Shown here one piece after another: positions 28,496 to 36,469 of a DNA stretch of 44,380 bases; position 1 is the first letter of the stretch; every line of letters begins with the position of its first letter. Source of the stretch: Prosthecobacter sp. (GTDB lineage Bacteria; Verrucomicrobiota; Verrucomicrobiia; Verrucomicrobiales; Verrucomicrobiaceae); the NCBI RefSeq assembly GCF_029946185.1, contig NZ_JAQSEA010000052.1, positions 24,038-68,417 on the forward strand, given 5' to 3'. The notes below the pieces were generated by a model. The model worked only from the letters and a program-made list of their open reading frames with translations, had not been told where the DNA came from and did no database searches. Made by a program: the position numbers and the translations under genes.

Positions 28496-29494
28496 CTACT
28501 TAGCCAGCTCAAAACTCTCCGGCTTCACGCCCACCTTGTTGCCTTTGAAGCCGTACATCGTCGGCTTATATTCACCCACGATGTTCACATCCGCCTTCTT
28601 CGGCACTTCGAGGCCGAGGCCCCAGAAGACACCGTTCACGACCATGCGGCGCAGGCCTTCGTTGGTGAGGTCGGTGGCGGCTCCCATGGTGGTGGCGAGG
28701 ATCTTGTTTTCGGTGCCTGCATCGTTCTTCACCGTGCGCAGCCAAGCGATGGGCATCATCGGCGTATTCACCTCCTGCTCCACTTTGGCGGCGGTGGCTT
28801 TCTTGTAGCTGGCGGGTGCAGAGTCGGCAGTCATGCCTTGCAAAATCTGACCACGCACCAGAATGACGGCATCGGCAGACGGAGCGGCTTCATAGACGTC
28901 GGTGGTGCCAAAGAGATCGCTCACGCCACGCAGCACCGGGTTGCTGGCATTCGCAGCTTCGATAATGCCCTTGGTGGCCTCATGCTTGTGACTGCCCCAG
29001 TGGCTGACCCAGGTCTCACCGAGAAATTTGCGACCCCAGCCGCCGTTTGGGTTATTCCAGTTCCACGCGGCAAAGGGGCTGTCCTTGGCGTAGCCGTTGA
29101 ACGCATGCGTGCTGGTGCGCAGCGCAATGATCGGCACGCCGCGATTCACGGCAGCTTCGAATTTCTTGGTGGTGGCGTCATCCCAATGGCGGAAGCGCAG
29201 CAGCATGACGATGGCATCGGCGGAGTCCAGCGCCTCAGGATGGCTCAGGCTGGTGGCCGCCGTGGGCTCGATGGTGCCATCCGCACCGAGGCTGAAGAGC
29301 ACCGTGCATTTGAAGCCGTGGCGCTGGCTGAGGATCTTGCCGAGCATGGGCATGGATTCCTCGCTGCGATATTCCTCGTCGCCGGAAAGGAGCACGATGT
29401 GCTTCCCTTTCGCCGCACCGGCGGGTTCATAGACGACGTGGTCGGCGGCCAGCAGGCTGGACGCAGCAAACAAAGAAAGGATAAACTGTTTCAT
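28496..29494 (-). CDS. ThuA-like domain protein, exported
   Basis: The start is set at MKQFILSLFAASSLLAAD (ATG 29494), which gives a clean signal peptide and 332 residues. The in-frame Met at 29584 would bury it. The body is a ThuA-like (trehalose-utilisation) fold of the class I glutamine-amidotransferase-like superfamily: HIVLLSGDEEYRSEESMPML, ADAIVMLLRFRHWDD, GVPIIALRTSTHAF and VSHWGSHKHEATKGII. ThuA-like proteins are frequent in Planctomycetes and Verrucomicrobia beside sugar oxidoreductases; their activity is mostly uncharacterised. Divergent from the beta-propeller gene at 29596. Confidence 0.88.
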   Translation of the reverse strand: MKQFILSLFAASSLLAADHVVYEPAGAAKGKHIVLLSGDEEYRSEESMPMLGKILSQRHGFKCTVLFSLGADGTIEPTAATSLSHPEALDSADAIVMLLRFRHWDDATTKKFEAAVNRGVPIIALRTSTHAFNGYAKDSPFAAWNWNNPNGGWGRKFLGETWVSHWGSHKHEATKGIIEAANASNPVLRGVSDLFGTTDVYEAAPSADAVILVRGQILQGMTADSAPASYKKATAAKVEQEVNTPMMPIAWLRTVKNDAGTENKILATTMGAATDLTNEGLRRMVVNGVFWGLGLEVPKKADVNIVGEYKPTMYGFKGNKVGVKPESFELAK

Positions 29495-29595
29495 GTGGGT
29501 TGGGTGGAATGGGCCGAGGATGAGACATACGCAAAATAACGCCAGCCATTTCCTTTGCCGTGTAAGAGACGTAGAATGACGCACATCCCGCCCTC

Positions 29596-31128
29596 ATGAT
29601 TCCCAAATTCCCTCTTTTCCTCACCCTGCTGGTTGGCGGAGTGTTCGCCTGGCTTTGGTCCACCGACCACACGTTTCGCGCCGCCAGCGTGATGCTGCTC
29701 ATCCCGCTGTGGCTGCTCCTCCTCGGTCTCTGGTGGGCGCTGCACCTTCGCGGCGTGCGGCTGAAGCGCCTGGGATTGTTCATCGTGGGCGTCATCGCCG
29801 TGGTGGCCGCCTTTCGCTTTTTCGTGCGCTATGAAGGCTCCGCTGACGGCTCCGCCATGCCGAGTCTGGCCTTGCGCTGGCAGACGCAGGAGTCACGGCC
29901 CGCTCCCTTCATCCCTTCCGGTGCCGCTGCCGCCACCCCTTCCCCGACTCCACCGGGTGTAGCAAACATGCCGCGCTTTCTCGGCGCTAAAGGCGATGGC
30001 GTCTTGCCGGAACCTGACTGGCAGACTGACTGGAAAGCCCATCCACCCCGTGAAGTCTGGCGCATCCAGGTAGGAGACGGCTGGTCAGGCTTTGCCGTGG
30101 CGGGCGGGCGGGCCATCACGCAAGAGCAGCGGGATGCCCAAGAATTCGTGAGCTGCTATGATCTCGCCACGGGCAAACTGCTGTGGGCGCATGCCGACAC
30201 GGCGCGCTTTGATGAAGCGATGGGCGGCATCGGCCCGCGCGCCACCCCGACGGTGGATCTGGCGCAGAACGTGGTTTTCACGCTGGGTGCCAAAGGCTTG
30301 CTCAACTGCCTGGACCTGACCTCGGGGAAAGTCCGCTGGAGCAAGGAAGTGCTCAAAGACAGTGGCACGACCAAGTCCCCACAATGGGGCAAGAGCTCGG
30401 CCCCTTTGATCGTGGCAGACAACGTCGTGTGCAGCGGTGGTGATGACGGAGCCTCCCTCATCGCCTACCGGAGCAGTGACGGGCAGATCGCTTGGAAGGC
30501 GGGAGAGGACGGGGGCAGCTACAGCTCTCCCGTGCTCATGACGCTGGCCGGACGCGAGCAGATCGTGACCCTGAACACCAACTCCGTGACCGGGCATGAT
30601 CCCGCCAGCGGTGCGGTGCTGTGGCGGTTTGACTGGCAGGGTGCGTTTCCCAAAGTGGGGCAACCGGTGCAGGTGACGCCAGAGCGTATCTTCATCACCA
30701 GCAGTTACGGTTTGAAGAGCCACCTGCTGGAGATCAAGGCGGACGCAGGCGGCAAGATGACCGTTGCCTCCATCGTGAGCGGCAGTGCTCCGCGCACGAA
30801 GTTCAGCAGCGCGAGTGTCTTTGGCACCCACGCCTACGCCGTGGATGAGGGCACCTTTTGCTGCGTGGATCTGACAACCGGTGAGCGCGTCTGGCGCGAA
30901 GGGCGGTACGGCTTCGGCCAGCAAATCCGCGTGGGAGACCAGTGGATGATCGTGCAGGCGGAGAAGGGCTTCGTCGCCCTGGTTAAAGCCAATCCTGAAC
31001 GGCTGGAGGAAGTATCGCGGCTTGAGGCATTGAACACCAAGACGTGGAATCCACCCACACTCGCCGGGCGCTGGCTCCTGCTGCGCAATGACCGTGAAGC
31101 GGTCTGTTTTGAACTGCCGGCAAAGTAG
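29596..31128 (+). CDS. Membrane-anchored PQQ-like beta-propeller protein
   Basis: The 510-residue protein begins with three hydrophobic segments (about 5-22, 31-50 and 58-74), then a proline/alanine-rich linker and a beta-propeller from about 150 to 505. The propeller repeats are of the PQQ/WD-like type: CYDLATGKLLWAHAD, CLDLTSGKVRWSKE, AYRSSDGQIAWKAGE, GHDPASGAVLWRFD and CVDLTTGERVWREG. Relatives include BamB-like scaffold proteins and quinoprotein dehydrogenases, but no PQQ-ligand signature of an active dehydrogenase is evident. It is probably an extracytoplasmic binding or scaffold protein. Confidence 0.85.
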   Translation: MIPKFPLFLTLLVGGVFAWLWSTDHTFRAASVMLLIPLWLLLLGLWWALHLRGVRLKRLGLFIVGVIAVVAAFRFFVRYEGSADGSAMPSLALRWQTQESRPAPFIPSGAAAATPSPTPPGVANMPRFLGAKGDGVLPEPDWQTDWKAHPPREVWRIQVGDGWSGFAVAGGRAITQEQRDAQEFVSCYDLATGKLLWAHADTARFDEAMGGIGPRATPTVDLAQNVVFTLGAKGLLNCLDLTSGKVRWSKEVLKDSGTTKSPQWGKSSAPLIVADNVVCSGGDDGASLIAYRSSDGQIAWKAGEDGGSYSSPVLMTLAGREQIVTLNTNSVTGHDPASGAVLWRFDWQGAFPKVGQPVQVTPERIFITSSYGLKSHLLEIKADAGGKMTVASIVSGSAPRTKFSSASVFGTHAYAVDEGTFCCVDLTTGERVWREGRYGFGQQIRVGDQWMIVQAEKGFVALVKANPERLEEVSRLEALNTKTWNPPTLAGRWLLLRNDREAVCFELPAK

Positions 31129-31159
31129 CGCGCGAAGCCGGTGGCGACGCGCCTGAATC

Positions 31160-31303
31160 TAGGATGGGCGTGGCGACAGCCCGCCCGTCTGTGACCGTGT
31201 GATGACACCGTATTACTCGGTGCCTTCCCCAAAGGTCGGGCGGTTTGGCGAACCTGTGTGCGGGAAGCTGGCCAAGTCATGGATGCCAAACACACCCAAT
31301 CTA
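31160..31303. repeat. MITE-like element, family T1 copy 2, between convergent genes
   Basis: Begins TAGGATGGGCGTGGCGA (31160-31176) and ends with GCCAAACACACCCAATCTA (31285-31303), imperfect inverse copies of each other. Internal AGCCCGCCCGTCTG and GGTCGGGCGGTTTGGCGAA are shared with copy 1 at 17284-17425, while the rest differs. It separates the 3' ends of the beta-propeller and cyclophilin genes. Confidence 0.75.
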
Positions 31304-31379
31304 CGCCTCCCCCCAATCCGCCATCAAACTTCGGATACGGCATGCAACGGTTAACGCAAGAGCGTCCGCCCGCTTGCCT

Positions 31380-32363
31380 CTACCAAATGTGATGGAAGAA
31401 CCGGCCCACCATGCCGCGCGCCGCATCTGGTTTGATGTAGCGCCGGCCTTCGCCTGCAGAGATAGCAGGCAGTTGCATAGGCCCCTTCTGAGTGATGACT
31501 TTGACGGACTTGATCTCGATCCGGGCCACAGGACAGTCGTTGGCATCCACCGGCATGAGGGAGATGCGCTTGAAAGTTTCTAGGCCGGACACCACCTGAC
31601 CAAAGGCAGTGTACTTTCCTTCCAGCGCGCCGTAATTGCCCAGCGTTACGAAAAACTGCGAGCCGTTCGAGCGGCGTTCAGGATTGACCTTGTCTGATCG
31701 GCGGGCCATGGCCACGGTTCCGACACGGAGCGGCAGTTTGATCTCAGCAGGGATCGTTTTGTCCTCGCCACCCGTGCCCCATTTGAGACGTGCAGACTCA
31801 TCCGAAGTCAGCGGATCACCCGTCTGCACCAGAAAGCCCTCAATGGCACGGTGGAAGGCCAGACCGTTGTAAAAGCCGCTGTCACAGAGGTCCATAAAAT
31901 TATTCACCGTCTGCGGTGCCGAGTTCGGAAACAACTCGATCATGACCGTCTCACGTGCGCCACCGAAAGCGACCTCCATCACCGCAAGTTTGTGCACTGA
32001 ATCTTTCGCCCATAGACCGGGATCTTCAGCCCGCTGCACCGGCATGCGCATCGGAGTGGAAGAGGCGTAGGGGGCATAGGTGCGGTTCGTTGCGCCGCTA
32101 GTCGTCGTGGCAGCACCGCCACCCGACTTATCCACGGACTGGAACAGCGCTTTCTGCGCTTCCTCAGCCAGTTTGTCCACCGCCTCGGTGGATTGAGTCT
32201 GGGCTGGTGCTGGCAGCACCGGGGTGGTGCTAGGCCTGAGGGATTCAGGGGCCTTTAACTGCTGGGCGGTCAATGCAGCTTGGCAGCCAAAGGCCAGCAG
32301 GCAGGTCAGAAGCGGGGTCTTCACGTGTCGTACGGTATTAAAAACGGGGAAAGCAGAATCCAT
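31380..32363 (-). CDS. Cyclophilin-type peptidyl-prolyl cis-trans isomerase, exported
   Basis: The protein has 327 residues from the ATG at 32363. A GTG at 32324 would give a cleaner signal peptide (KTPLLTCLLAFGCQAALTAQ) and may be the true start. A low-complexity linker rich in Ala, Thr and Gln reaches about 110. The cyclophilin domain (about 128-295) has FHRAIEGFLVQTGDP (catalytic Arg region) and NGSQFFVTLGNY, with the later segment GKYTAFGQVVSGLE. It should accelerate proline isomerisation in periplasmic proteins. Two small lipoprotein genes follow upstream on the same strand. Confidence 0.92.
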   Translation of the reverse strand: MDSAFPVFNTVRHVKTPLLTCLLAFGCQAALTAQQLKAPESLRPSTTPVLPAPAQTQSTEAVDKLAEEAQKALFQSVDKSGGGAATTTSGATNRTYAPYASSTPMRMPVQRAEDPGLWAKDSVHKLAVMEVAFGGARETVMIELFPNSAPQTVNNFMDLCDSGFYNGLAFHRAIEGFLVQTGDPLTSDESARLKWGTGGEDKTIPAEIKLPLRVGTVAMARRSDKVNPERRSNGSQFFVTLGNYGALEGKYTAFGQVVSGLETFKRISLMPVDANDCPVARIEIKSVKVITQKGPMQLPAISAGEGRRYIKPDAARGMVGRFFHHIW

Positions 32364-32369
32364 GCCGCA

Positions 32370-32684
32370 CTAGCGCAGATTGGATGGGATCGTAGGGCTG
32401 CTCGGGGCCGCACTGCTTGGCGCAGGTGCGGGTGCCAGAGACGGGACGGCAGGTGCTGCCGGTTCGAGGCTCATGGGCGCTGCGGCCTGCTCTGCCCTGG
32501 AATTGTACTGATAGCGCATCTTCGGGTTACCACGTGCTTTGCGTGGCGGCAGCCCCCAGCTCACATCGGCAGCATCCTGCTGGGCCACTGTGGGTTGGCG
32601 GGAATCCACATGCTCAAAGGACCCGCAGGAGATGAGCAGGGTCGAGGCAAGCAGAGCGGCAAAGATGAAGCGCAGAGATGTCAT
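32370..32684 (-). CDS. Small lipoprotein, copy A
   Basis: The 104-residue protein has a lipoprotein signal ending LLISC (Cys20). It then has a conserved core (GSFEHVDSRQPTVAQQD, SWGLPPRKARGNPKMRYQYN) and a proline/alanine/serine-rich tail. It ends 6 bases before the cyclophilin ATG and is probably cotranscribed with it. The core is nearly identical to copy B at 32916-33128, and the region just upstream of both (with AGAATTsAATTCT-like sequence) is also conserved, so the duplication included the promoter. Function unknown. Confidence 0.8.
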   Translation of the reverse strand: MTSLRFIFAALLASTLLISCGSFEHVDSRQPTVAQQDAADVSWGLPPRKARGNPKMRYQYNSRAEQAAAPMSLEPAAPAVPSLAPAPAPSSAAPSSPTIPSNLR

Positions 32685-32915
32685 TGTTTGGCAGAATTGA
32701 ATTCTTAAAGGGCCACGATACTAGGCGGGCTGGCTCTAGCTGGCAAGATCGAAGTCTTGGACGCTGCGACCAGCCTTTTCGTTCACTCTCCACGCCCCAG
32801 AGGCAGCGCCGCAGTTTCGGCACCGGGCAGAATGTGTCGGCGCAGGCCTAAGCCAGCCCGAATGCCTTCAAATTAAACGCATAGACCCTGCTGCGGTCAG
32901 CCCAGCGCGCCGGCA

Positions 32916-33128
32916 TCATGGACTCGGGGCCTGCTCAGTTCTGGAATTGTATTGATAGCGCATCTTCGGGTTCCCACGCGCTTTGCGGGGAGCAAGGCCC
33001 CAGCTTACATCATTGGCATCCTGCTGGGATACCGTGGGTTGGCGGGAATCCACATGCTCAAAGGAACCGCAAGAGAGGAGCAGGGTCGAAGCAAGCAGAG
33101 CGACAACAAGAAAGCGCAGAGTGGTCAT
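32916..33128 (-). CDS. Small lipoprotein, copy B (tandem paralog)
   Basis: The 70-residue protein has a lipoprotein signal (LRFLVVALLASTLLLSC) and the same core as copy A (GSFEHVDSRQPTVSQQD, LAPRKARGNPKMRYQYN). It ends soon after NSRTEQAPSP and lacks copy A's long proline/alanine tail. It lies 231 bases upstream of copy A on the same strand. The shared leader (AAGAATT.. before each ATG) suggests an ancestral unit with its own promoter. No family recognised. Confidence 0.75.
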   Translation of the reverse strand: MTTLRFLVVALLASTLLLSCGSFEHVDSRQPTVSQQDANDVSWGLAPRKARGNPKMRYQYNSRTEQAPSP

Positions 33129-33200
33129 GGTAAGGCAAGATTCAATTCTTAGCAGGTCACGATAGATCGAGATTCTTCGACCCTGCTCCAGCCATTCCGT

Positions 33201-34697
33201 TCACTCTCCCCGCACCAATCGGACAGCCACATGATCGGTGTCCGGCAGGATGCGCTTACGCAATTCAAGGATCACACCAATGGCTTGAAATTCCTCCAGC
33301 ACGCACGCCGCCATCTCGGCCGCGAGGGTTTCGATCAACCGGCGCGGCCGCTCTGCCGCGATCTGCTGCAGCCGGGCCGCGACAGCGGCGTAGTCGATCG
33401 TGGCCGCAATGTCATCGTTCATCGCCTCAAACCGCCTGCGGATGCGCAGGGTCACGTCAGCCTCCAGCACCTGGCTCCCGGCACGTTCCTCTTCAGGCAC
33501 GCCGATGTGGGTGGTCAGGCGCAGTGCCGAGATGCGAATTTCGTCAGGGGGAAGCATGAGGACGGGAGCTTTTAGCCGGAGTTTGGGATCTGACAATGCC
33601 GAAGTCGCAGCAAGCTTTTGCGGCATGGGAACTTCATTCGTCACTCCGCCCAGCAGCCCCCGCCGCACGCATTCGTCCAGCAGGATTCGGGTGGGAATGT
33701 TCAGGTCCATGCGCAGGGCCTCGGCCAGCGGCAGCCATTGAAACTCCTGCGCCTCCTCATTCAGCACCACCTGCGGATCCGCGTCCGCACAGCGCGCGAT
33801 GTAGTTCAGCAGCAGAAAGTGCGCGGAACGCAGGAACTCGGGCGGCTCCACGCAGTCCTGCACCATGACGAATTCGATACCTTGTAAGGTTAGCGCCGTT
33901 TCTTCGATGATCTCGCGAATGAGCGCCGCCTCGCAGTTCTCCCCGCGTTTGATCTTACCGCCGGGGATGCCCCAGCGGTGGCTCCACTTGTGCGTGCGGA
34001 TGAGGAGCATCTCGCCTTTCGCATTCAAAATGAGCGCGCCCACGGTGGACACCGGGTATGCCCCGTCTCCCCCGGTCAGCGGTCCCAGTAAGACGGGCAG
34101 ACGCGAGAGATCCGGCACCAGCATGTCCGGCGCGGCGGTCATGAGCATCTCGGCGCTCTCGTAACCCGTGCAGGTGGCGATGGTCACCACTCCGGCAGCA
34201 TGGCCCGCGTCAATGTCATGCCGCATGTCGCCGATGAAAGCGGTTTCTGCGGCAGCCATGTCCAGCTCCGCCAGCAGCCCATGAATTTCCGTGCGTTTGT
34301 CCACGACCCCGCAGCGCATGATTTCAAATGCATCCCGCACCCCCAGCGCCTCCGCCTGGGCCATCACATGCGGCAGCGGCGCACTGCTCAGCACCACCAG
34401 CCGGCGGCCCGTGGCAGCGGCGAATTGAATCAACTCCCGCGCGTGCGGCAGCAGCGCGATGTCTGCGTGATCATGGGTAAAATGCTCCAGGTAGAGCTCC
34501 TGCAGGCGCTCCACCGGCAGGCCGGGCAACACCTCCGCGAAAAACTCCGTGTACGGCAGGCGAAAGCGCGCCTTAAACTCTTCCCGCGTCATTTCTGCGG
34601 CACCTGCGCTGCGCAGCATGCCATTCACGGCACACAGCACCCCCGGCAGGTCATCTACCAACGTGCCGGACCAGTCGAACAGGAGATTCCGAATCAT
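33201..34697 (-). CDS. HAD phosphatase - NUDIX hydrolase - dihydroneopterin aldolase (FolB) fusion
   Basis: One uninterrupted 498-residue ORF holds three enzymes. Residues 1-205 are a HAD-IA phosphatase: nucleophile D8 in FDWSGTLVDD, S104/S105, K134, and FIGDMRHD with D157 and D161; the usual Asp two residues after the nucleophile is Ser10. Residues 210-350 are a NUDIX domain with a complete box at 247-269 (G..E253..REIIEE). Residues 386-495 are FolB-like: GVPEEER, IDYAAVAARL and LIETLAAEMA with E456, and K481 near the catalytic-lysine position. FolB turns dihydroneopterin into 6-hydroxymethyl-dihydropterin. In E. coli the NUDIX enzyme NudB removes pyrophosphate from dihydroneopterin triphosphate, and a phosphatase then removes the last phosphate. 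I infer one protein for all three steps. The start ATG and stop are clear. Confidence 0.88.
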   Translation of the reverse strand: MIRNLLFDWSGTLVDDLPGVLCAVNGMLRSAGAAEMTREEFKARFRLPYTEFFAEVLPGLPVERLQELYLEHFTHDHADIALLPHARELIQFAAATGRRLVVLSSAPLPHVMAQAEALGVRDAFEIMRCGVVDKRTEIHGLLAELDMAAAETAFIGDMRHDIDAGHAAGVVTIATCTGYESAEMLMTAAPDMLVPDLSRLPVLLGPLTGGDGAYPVSTVGALILNAKGEMLLIRTHKWSHRWGIPGGKIKRGENCEAALIREIIEETALTLQGIEFVMVQDCVEPPEFLRSAHFLLLNYIARCADADPQVVLNEEAQEFQWLPLAEALRMDLNIPTRILLDECVRRGLLGGVTNEVPMPQKLAATSALSDPKLRLKAPVLMLPPDEIRISALRLTTHIGVPEEERAGSQVLEADVTLRIRRRFEAMNDDIAATIDYAAVAARLQQIAAERPRRLIETLAAEMAACVLEEFQAIGVILELRKRILPDTDHVAVRLVRGE

Positions 34698-34801
34698 GTG
34701 CGGCCCGCCTTAGCCCCACCCCCAGCTCTTTGCAAACCCTCTCCCAGCGTCCCTCACTTCTTCATGCTTCCCCGCCCCCACCCAGCGCCTCGGACAGGAG
34801 T

Positions 34802-35026
34802 GGGACCATCCTGGTCCCACCACGCTCCGCATTCACCCAGCGCTCTTCCCAAACAGGGACCATCCTGGTCCCTCTCCTTCCAAACGACCCTGCGACTCCC
34901 ACAGGAGTGGAACCATCCTGGTCCCACAACGCTCCGCGTTCACCCATCACTCTTCCCAAACAGGGACCATCCTGGTCCCGCCACGCCCCGCGCCCCCCCC
35001 TTCCCCAAAGGGACCAGGATGGTCCC
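34802..35026. repeat. Array of five 17-bp palindromes upstream of the HAD-NUDIX-FolB gene
   Basis: GGGACCATCCTGGTCCC occurs at 34802-34818, 34856-34872, 34909-34925 (one change, GGAACC) and 34963-34979, and in inverse form at 35010-35026. Spacing is 53-54 bases (last 47). The spacers alternate, giving a higher-order period of 107 bases. Each unit is a 7-bp stem with a 3-base loop. The array occupies most of the 353-base gap between the fusion gene start and the PEP-CTERM gene stop. Rest of the gap: nothing seen. Confidence 0.85.
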
Positions 35027-35050
35027 TCTCCTTCCGAACCGCCCAGCACC

Positions 35051-35671
35051 TCACCGCCTCCGCCGCAGCCACCACAGCCCAGCCACTCCCAGCAGCAGCA
35101 GGCTGCCGGGCTCAGGCACCGGCGTGAGTGACGTCACAAAATCGATGCTGTAATTAATCTGATCCCCCCCCTCCTGAATCCAGAAAGTGTAGTTCCCCTC
35201 AGGCAGCGGACCATCAAAACCGGTGCCGCCAAAGAAGGGTCCGTCAATCATCAGCGCCAGCAGGTCGGTGTGGGTATTGCCAAAGCCATCCACCTGATTG
35301 CTAAAAAGATTGTTGCTCAGGTGCAGGGAGGCATCGCCCATGTTGATGCTGCCCCCATCGTCGATGGCCATGAAGGAATTGCTGTTGTTGCCACTGGCGG
35401 AGGAGAAACTCGTCAGATTGATGCCCGTCAGGTAGTAGCCGGCGGCGATGGTAAAATTCCAGACGTCGGCGTCCACCGGCCCCACGCCCCCCACAGCCCC
35501 CATCGTGCCCGAAATCAAATTGCTCCCCAAAGACAAGTCACCGAGCAGCGTCGGCACCCCGCCATCGCCAGACAGGTCGCCATTAGCCGTCTCAACCCAG
35601 GTCAGCGCCTGCGCCGTGCCAAAAGGCAGGGCGAGAGCGGCGCACAAAAGGAGAAGTCGATAAACTGGCAT
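35051..35671 (-). CDS. PEP-CTERM sorting domain protein
   Basis: The start at MPVYRLLLLCAALALPFGTAQA (ATG 35671) gives a signal peptide and 206 residues. It is preferred over the Met at 35728 because a perfect sigma70-type promoter lies between the two. The mature part is rich in Gly, Ser and Asn, with no catalytic signature. The C terminus VPEPGSLLLLGVAGLWWLRR is a PEP-CTERM anchor: PEP motif, hydrophobic helix, Arg cluster. Exosortase would cleave it for surface or exopolysaccharide-linked display. The codon and base composition is ordinary, but the leader is extremely AT-rich. Confidence 0.88.
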   Translation of the reverse strand: MPVYRLLLLCAALALPFGTAQALTWVETANGDLSGDGGVPTLLGDLSLGSNLISGTMGAVGGVGPVDADVWNFTIAAGYYLTGINLTSFSSASGNNSNSFMAIDDGGSINMGDASLHLSNNLFSNQVDGFGNTHTDLLALMIDGPFFGGTGFDGPLPEGNYTFWIQEGGDQINYSIDFVTSLTPVPEPGSLLLLGVAGLWWLRRRR

Positions 35672-35680
35672 GTTATTGTA

Positions 35681-35709
35681 ATTATATTCAATATATATAT
35701 TATTGTCAA
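35681..35709 (-). promoter_or_regulatory. Consensus sigma70 promoter of the PEP-CTERM gene
   Basis: On the minus strand TTGACA (35709-35704) and TATAAT (35686-35681) match the consensus exactly, with a 17-base spacer. Transcription should start only about 2-4 bases before the ATG at 35671, so the mRNA would be leaderless or nearly so. Confidence 0.8.
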
Positions 35710-35796
35710 TAAAGGTAATTGGTTTCACAAACCGAAATGACCGTCCTGCCTTTTTCAGGCTCGCATCTCACCTCCCAGCCCTGCATTTTGCCCCTC

Positions 35797-36420
35797 ATGC
35801 GTCCCCTGCTCTCCTTGCTAGCCCTCGTCTGGCTGCCCTCCTGCGTTCATGTCTTCACCACGCATTACGACTACCAAGCCACCGCACCAGCCCCCACGGC
35901 GGCAGGCAGCGCCTTCAGGGTGGAGTTCATCCCCAAGGCCACGGAATCCGGTATCGCCGTCAGCGCCATGGTCGTCGGCGGAGCCATGGTCTCCGAAGTC
36001 GGCCCCTACCAGATGCGCCTGCACGCCTTTGGCCAGCCGGGCGACCAGCAGTGGTTTGAAATCAAGAGCCTGCGCCTCAGCGGTGCCGACCATTTCGAGG
36101 CCCCCATGCAAGCCCGTGGCTTTCAGGGCCGCGCCGAATTCACCCCCACTCAAACTCCCGGCACCACCCGCGCCAGCCTGCTCCTAGGGCCCTACATCAG
36201 CCTCGATGCCAAAAAGCAGCACGACATCGTCCTAGACGCCGAGGTCGTGGTGAAGCGCCGCAGCGGCCCCACCCGCAGCACCCTCCACATCCCGCTGGCT
36301 TTGACCAAAACCAAACGCCGCGAAAGCACCAACGTCATTGCCGAGATCGCCCACGACATCCGCGACCGCGACAAGCCCATGATCCCTGACGCCCTGCCAC
36401 CCCCGCCCGAGAAGCCATAG
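35797..36420 (+). CDS. Putative lipoprotein of unknown function
   Basis: From the ATG at 35797 (MRPLLSLLALVWLPSCVHV; lipobox LPSC, Cys16) the protein has 207 residues. The in-frame Met at 35719 gives no signal-like start. The body is soluble and beta-rich in character (SAFRVEFIPKATESGIAVSA, ASLLLGPYISLDAKKQHDIV). A proline-rich end follows (DALPPPPEKP). I recognise no family. It is transcribed divergently from the PEP-CTERM gene. Confidence 0.7.
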   Translation: MRPLLSLLALVWLPSCVHVFTTHYDYQATAPAPTAAGSAFRVEFIPKATESGIAVSAMVVGGAMVSEVGPYQMRLHAFGQPGDQQWFEIKSLRLSGADHFEAPMQARGFQGRAEFTPTQTPGTTRASLLLGPYISLDAKKQHDIVLDAEVVVKRRSGPTRSTLHIPLALTKTKRRESTNVIAEIAHDIRDRDKPMIPDALPPPPEKP

Positions 36421-36469
36421 CCCGCATCAGCAGCCCGTGCCATGCTGTTCCTAAGCAAGCGGTCGGATC

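Noticed and set aside
34802-35026. CRISPR-like array
   Set aside because: Repeats are 17-bp palindromes, the spacers themselves repeat with a 107-base period, one unit is inverted and no cas genes are present.
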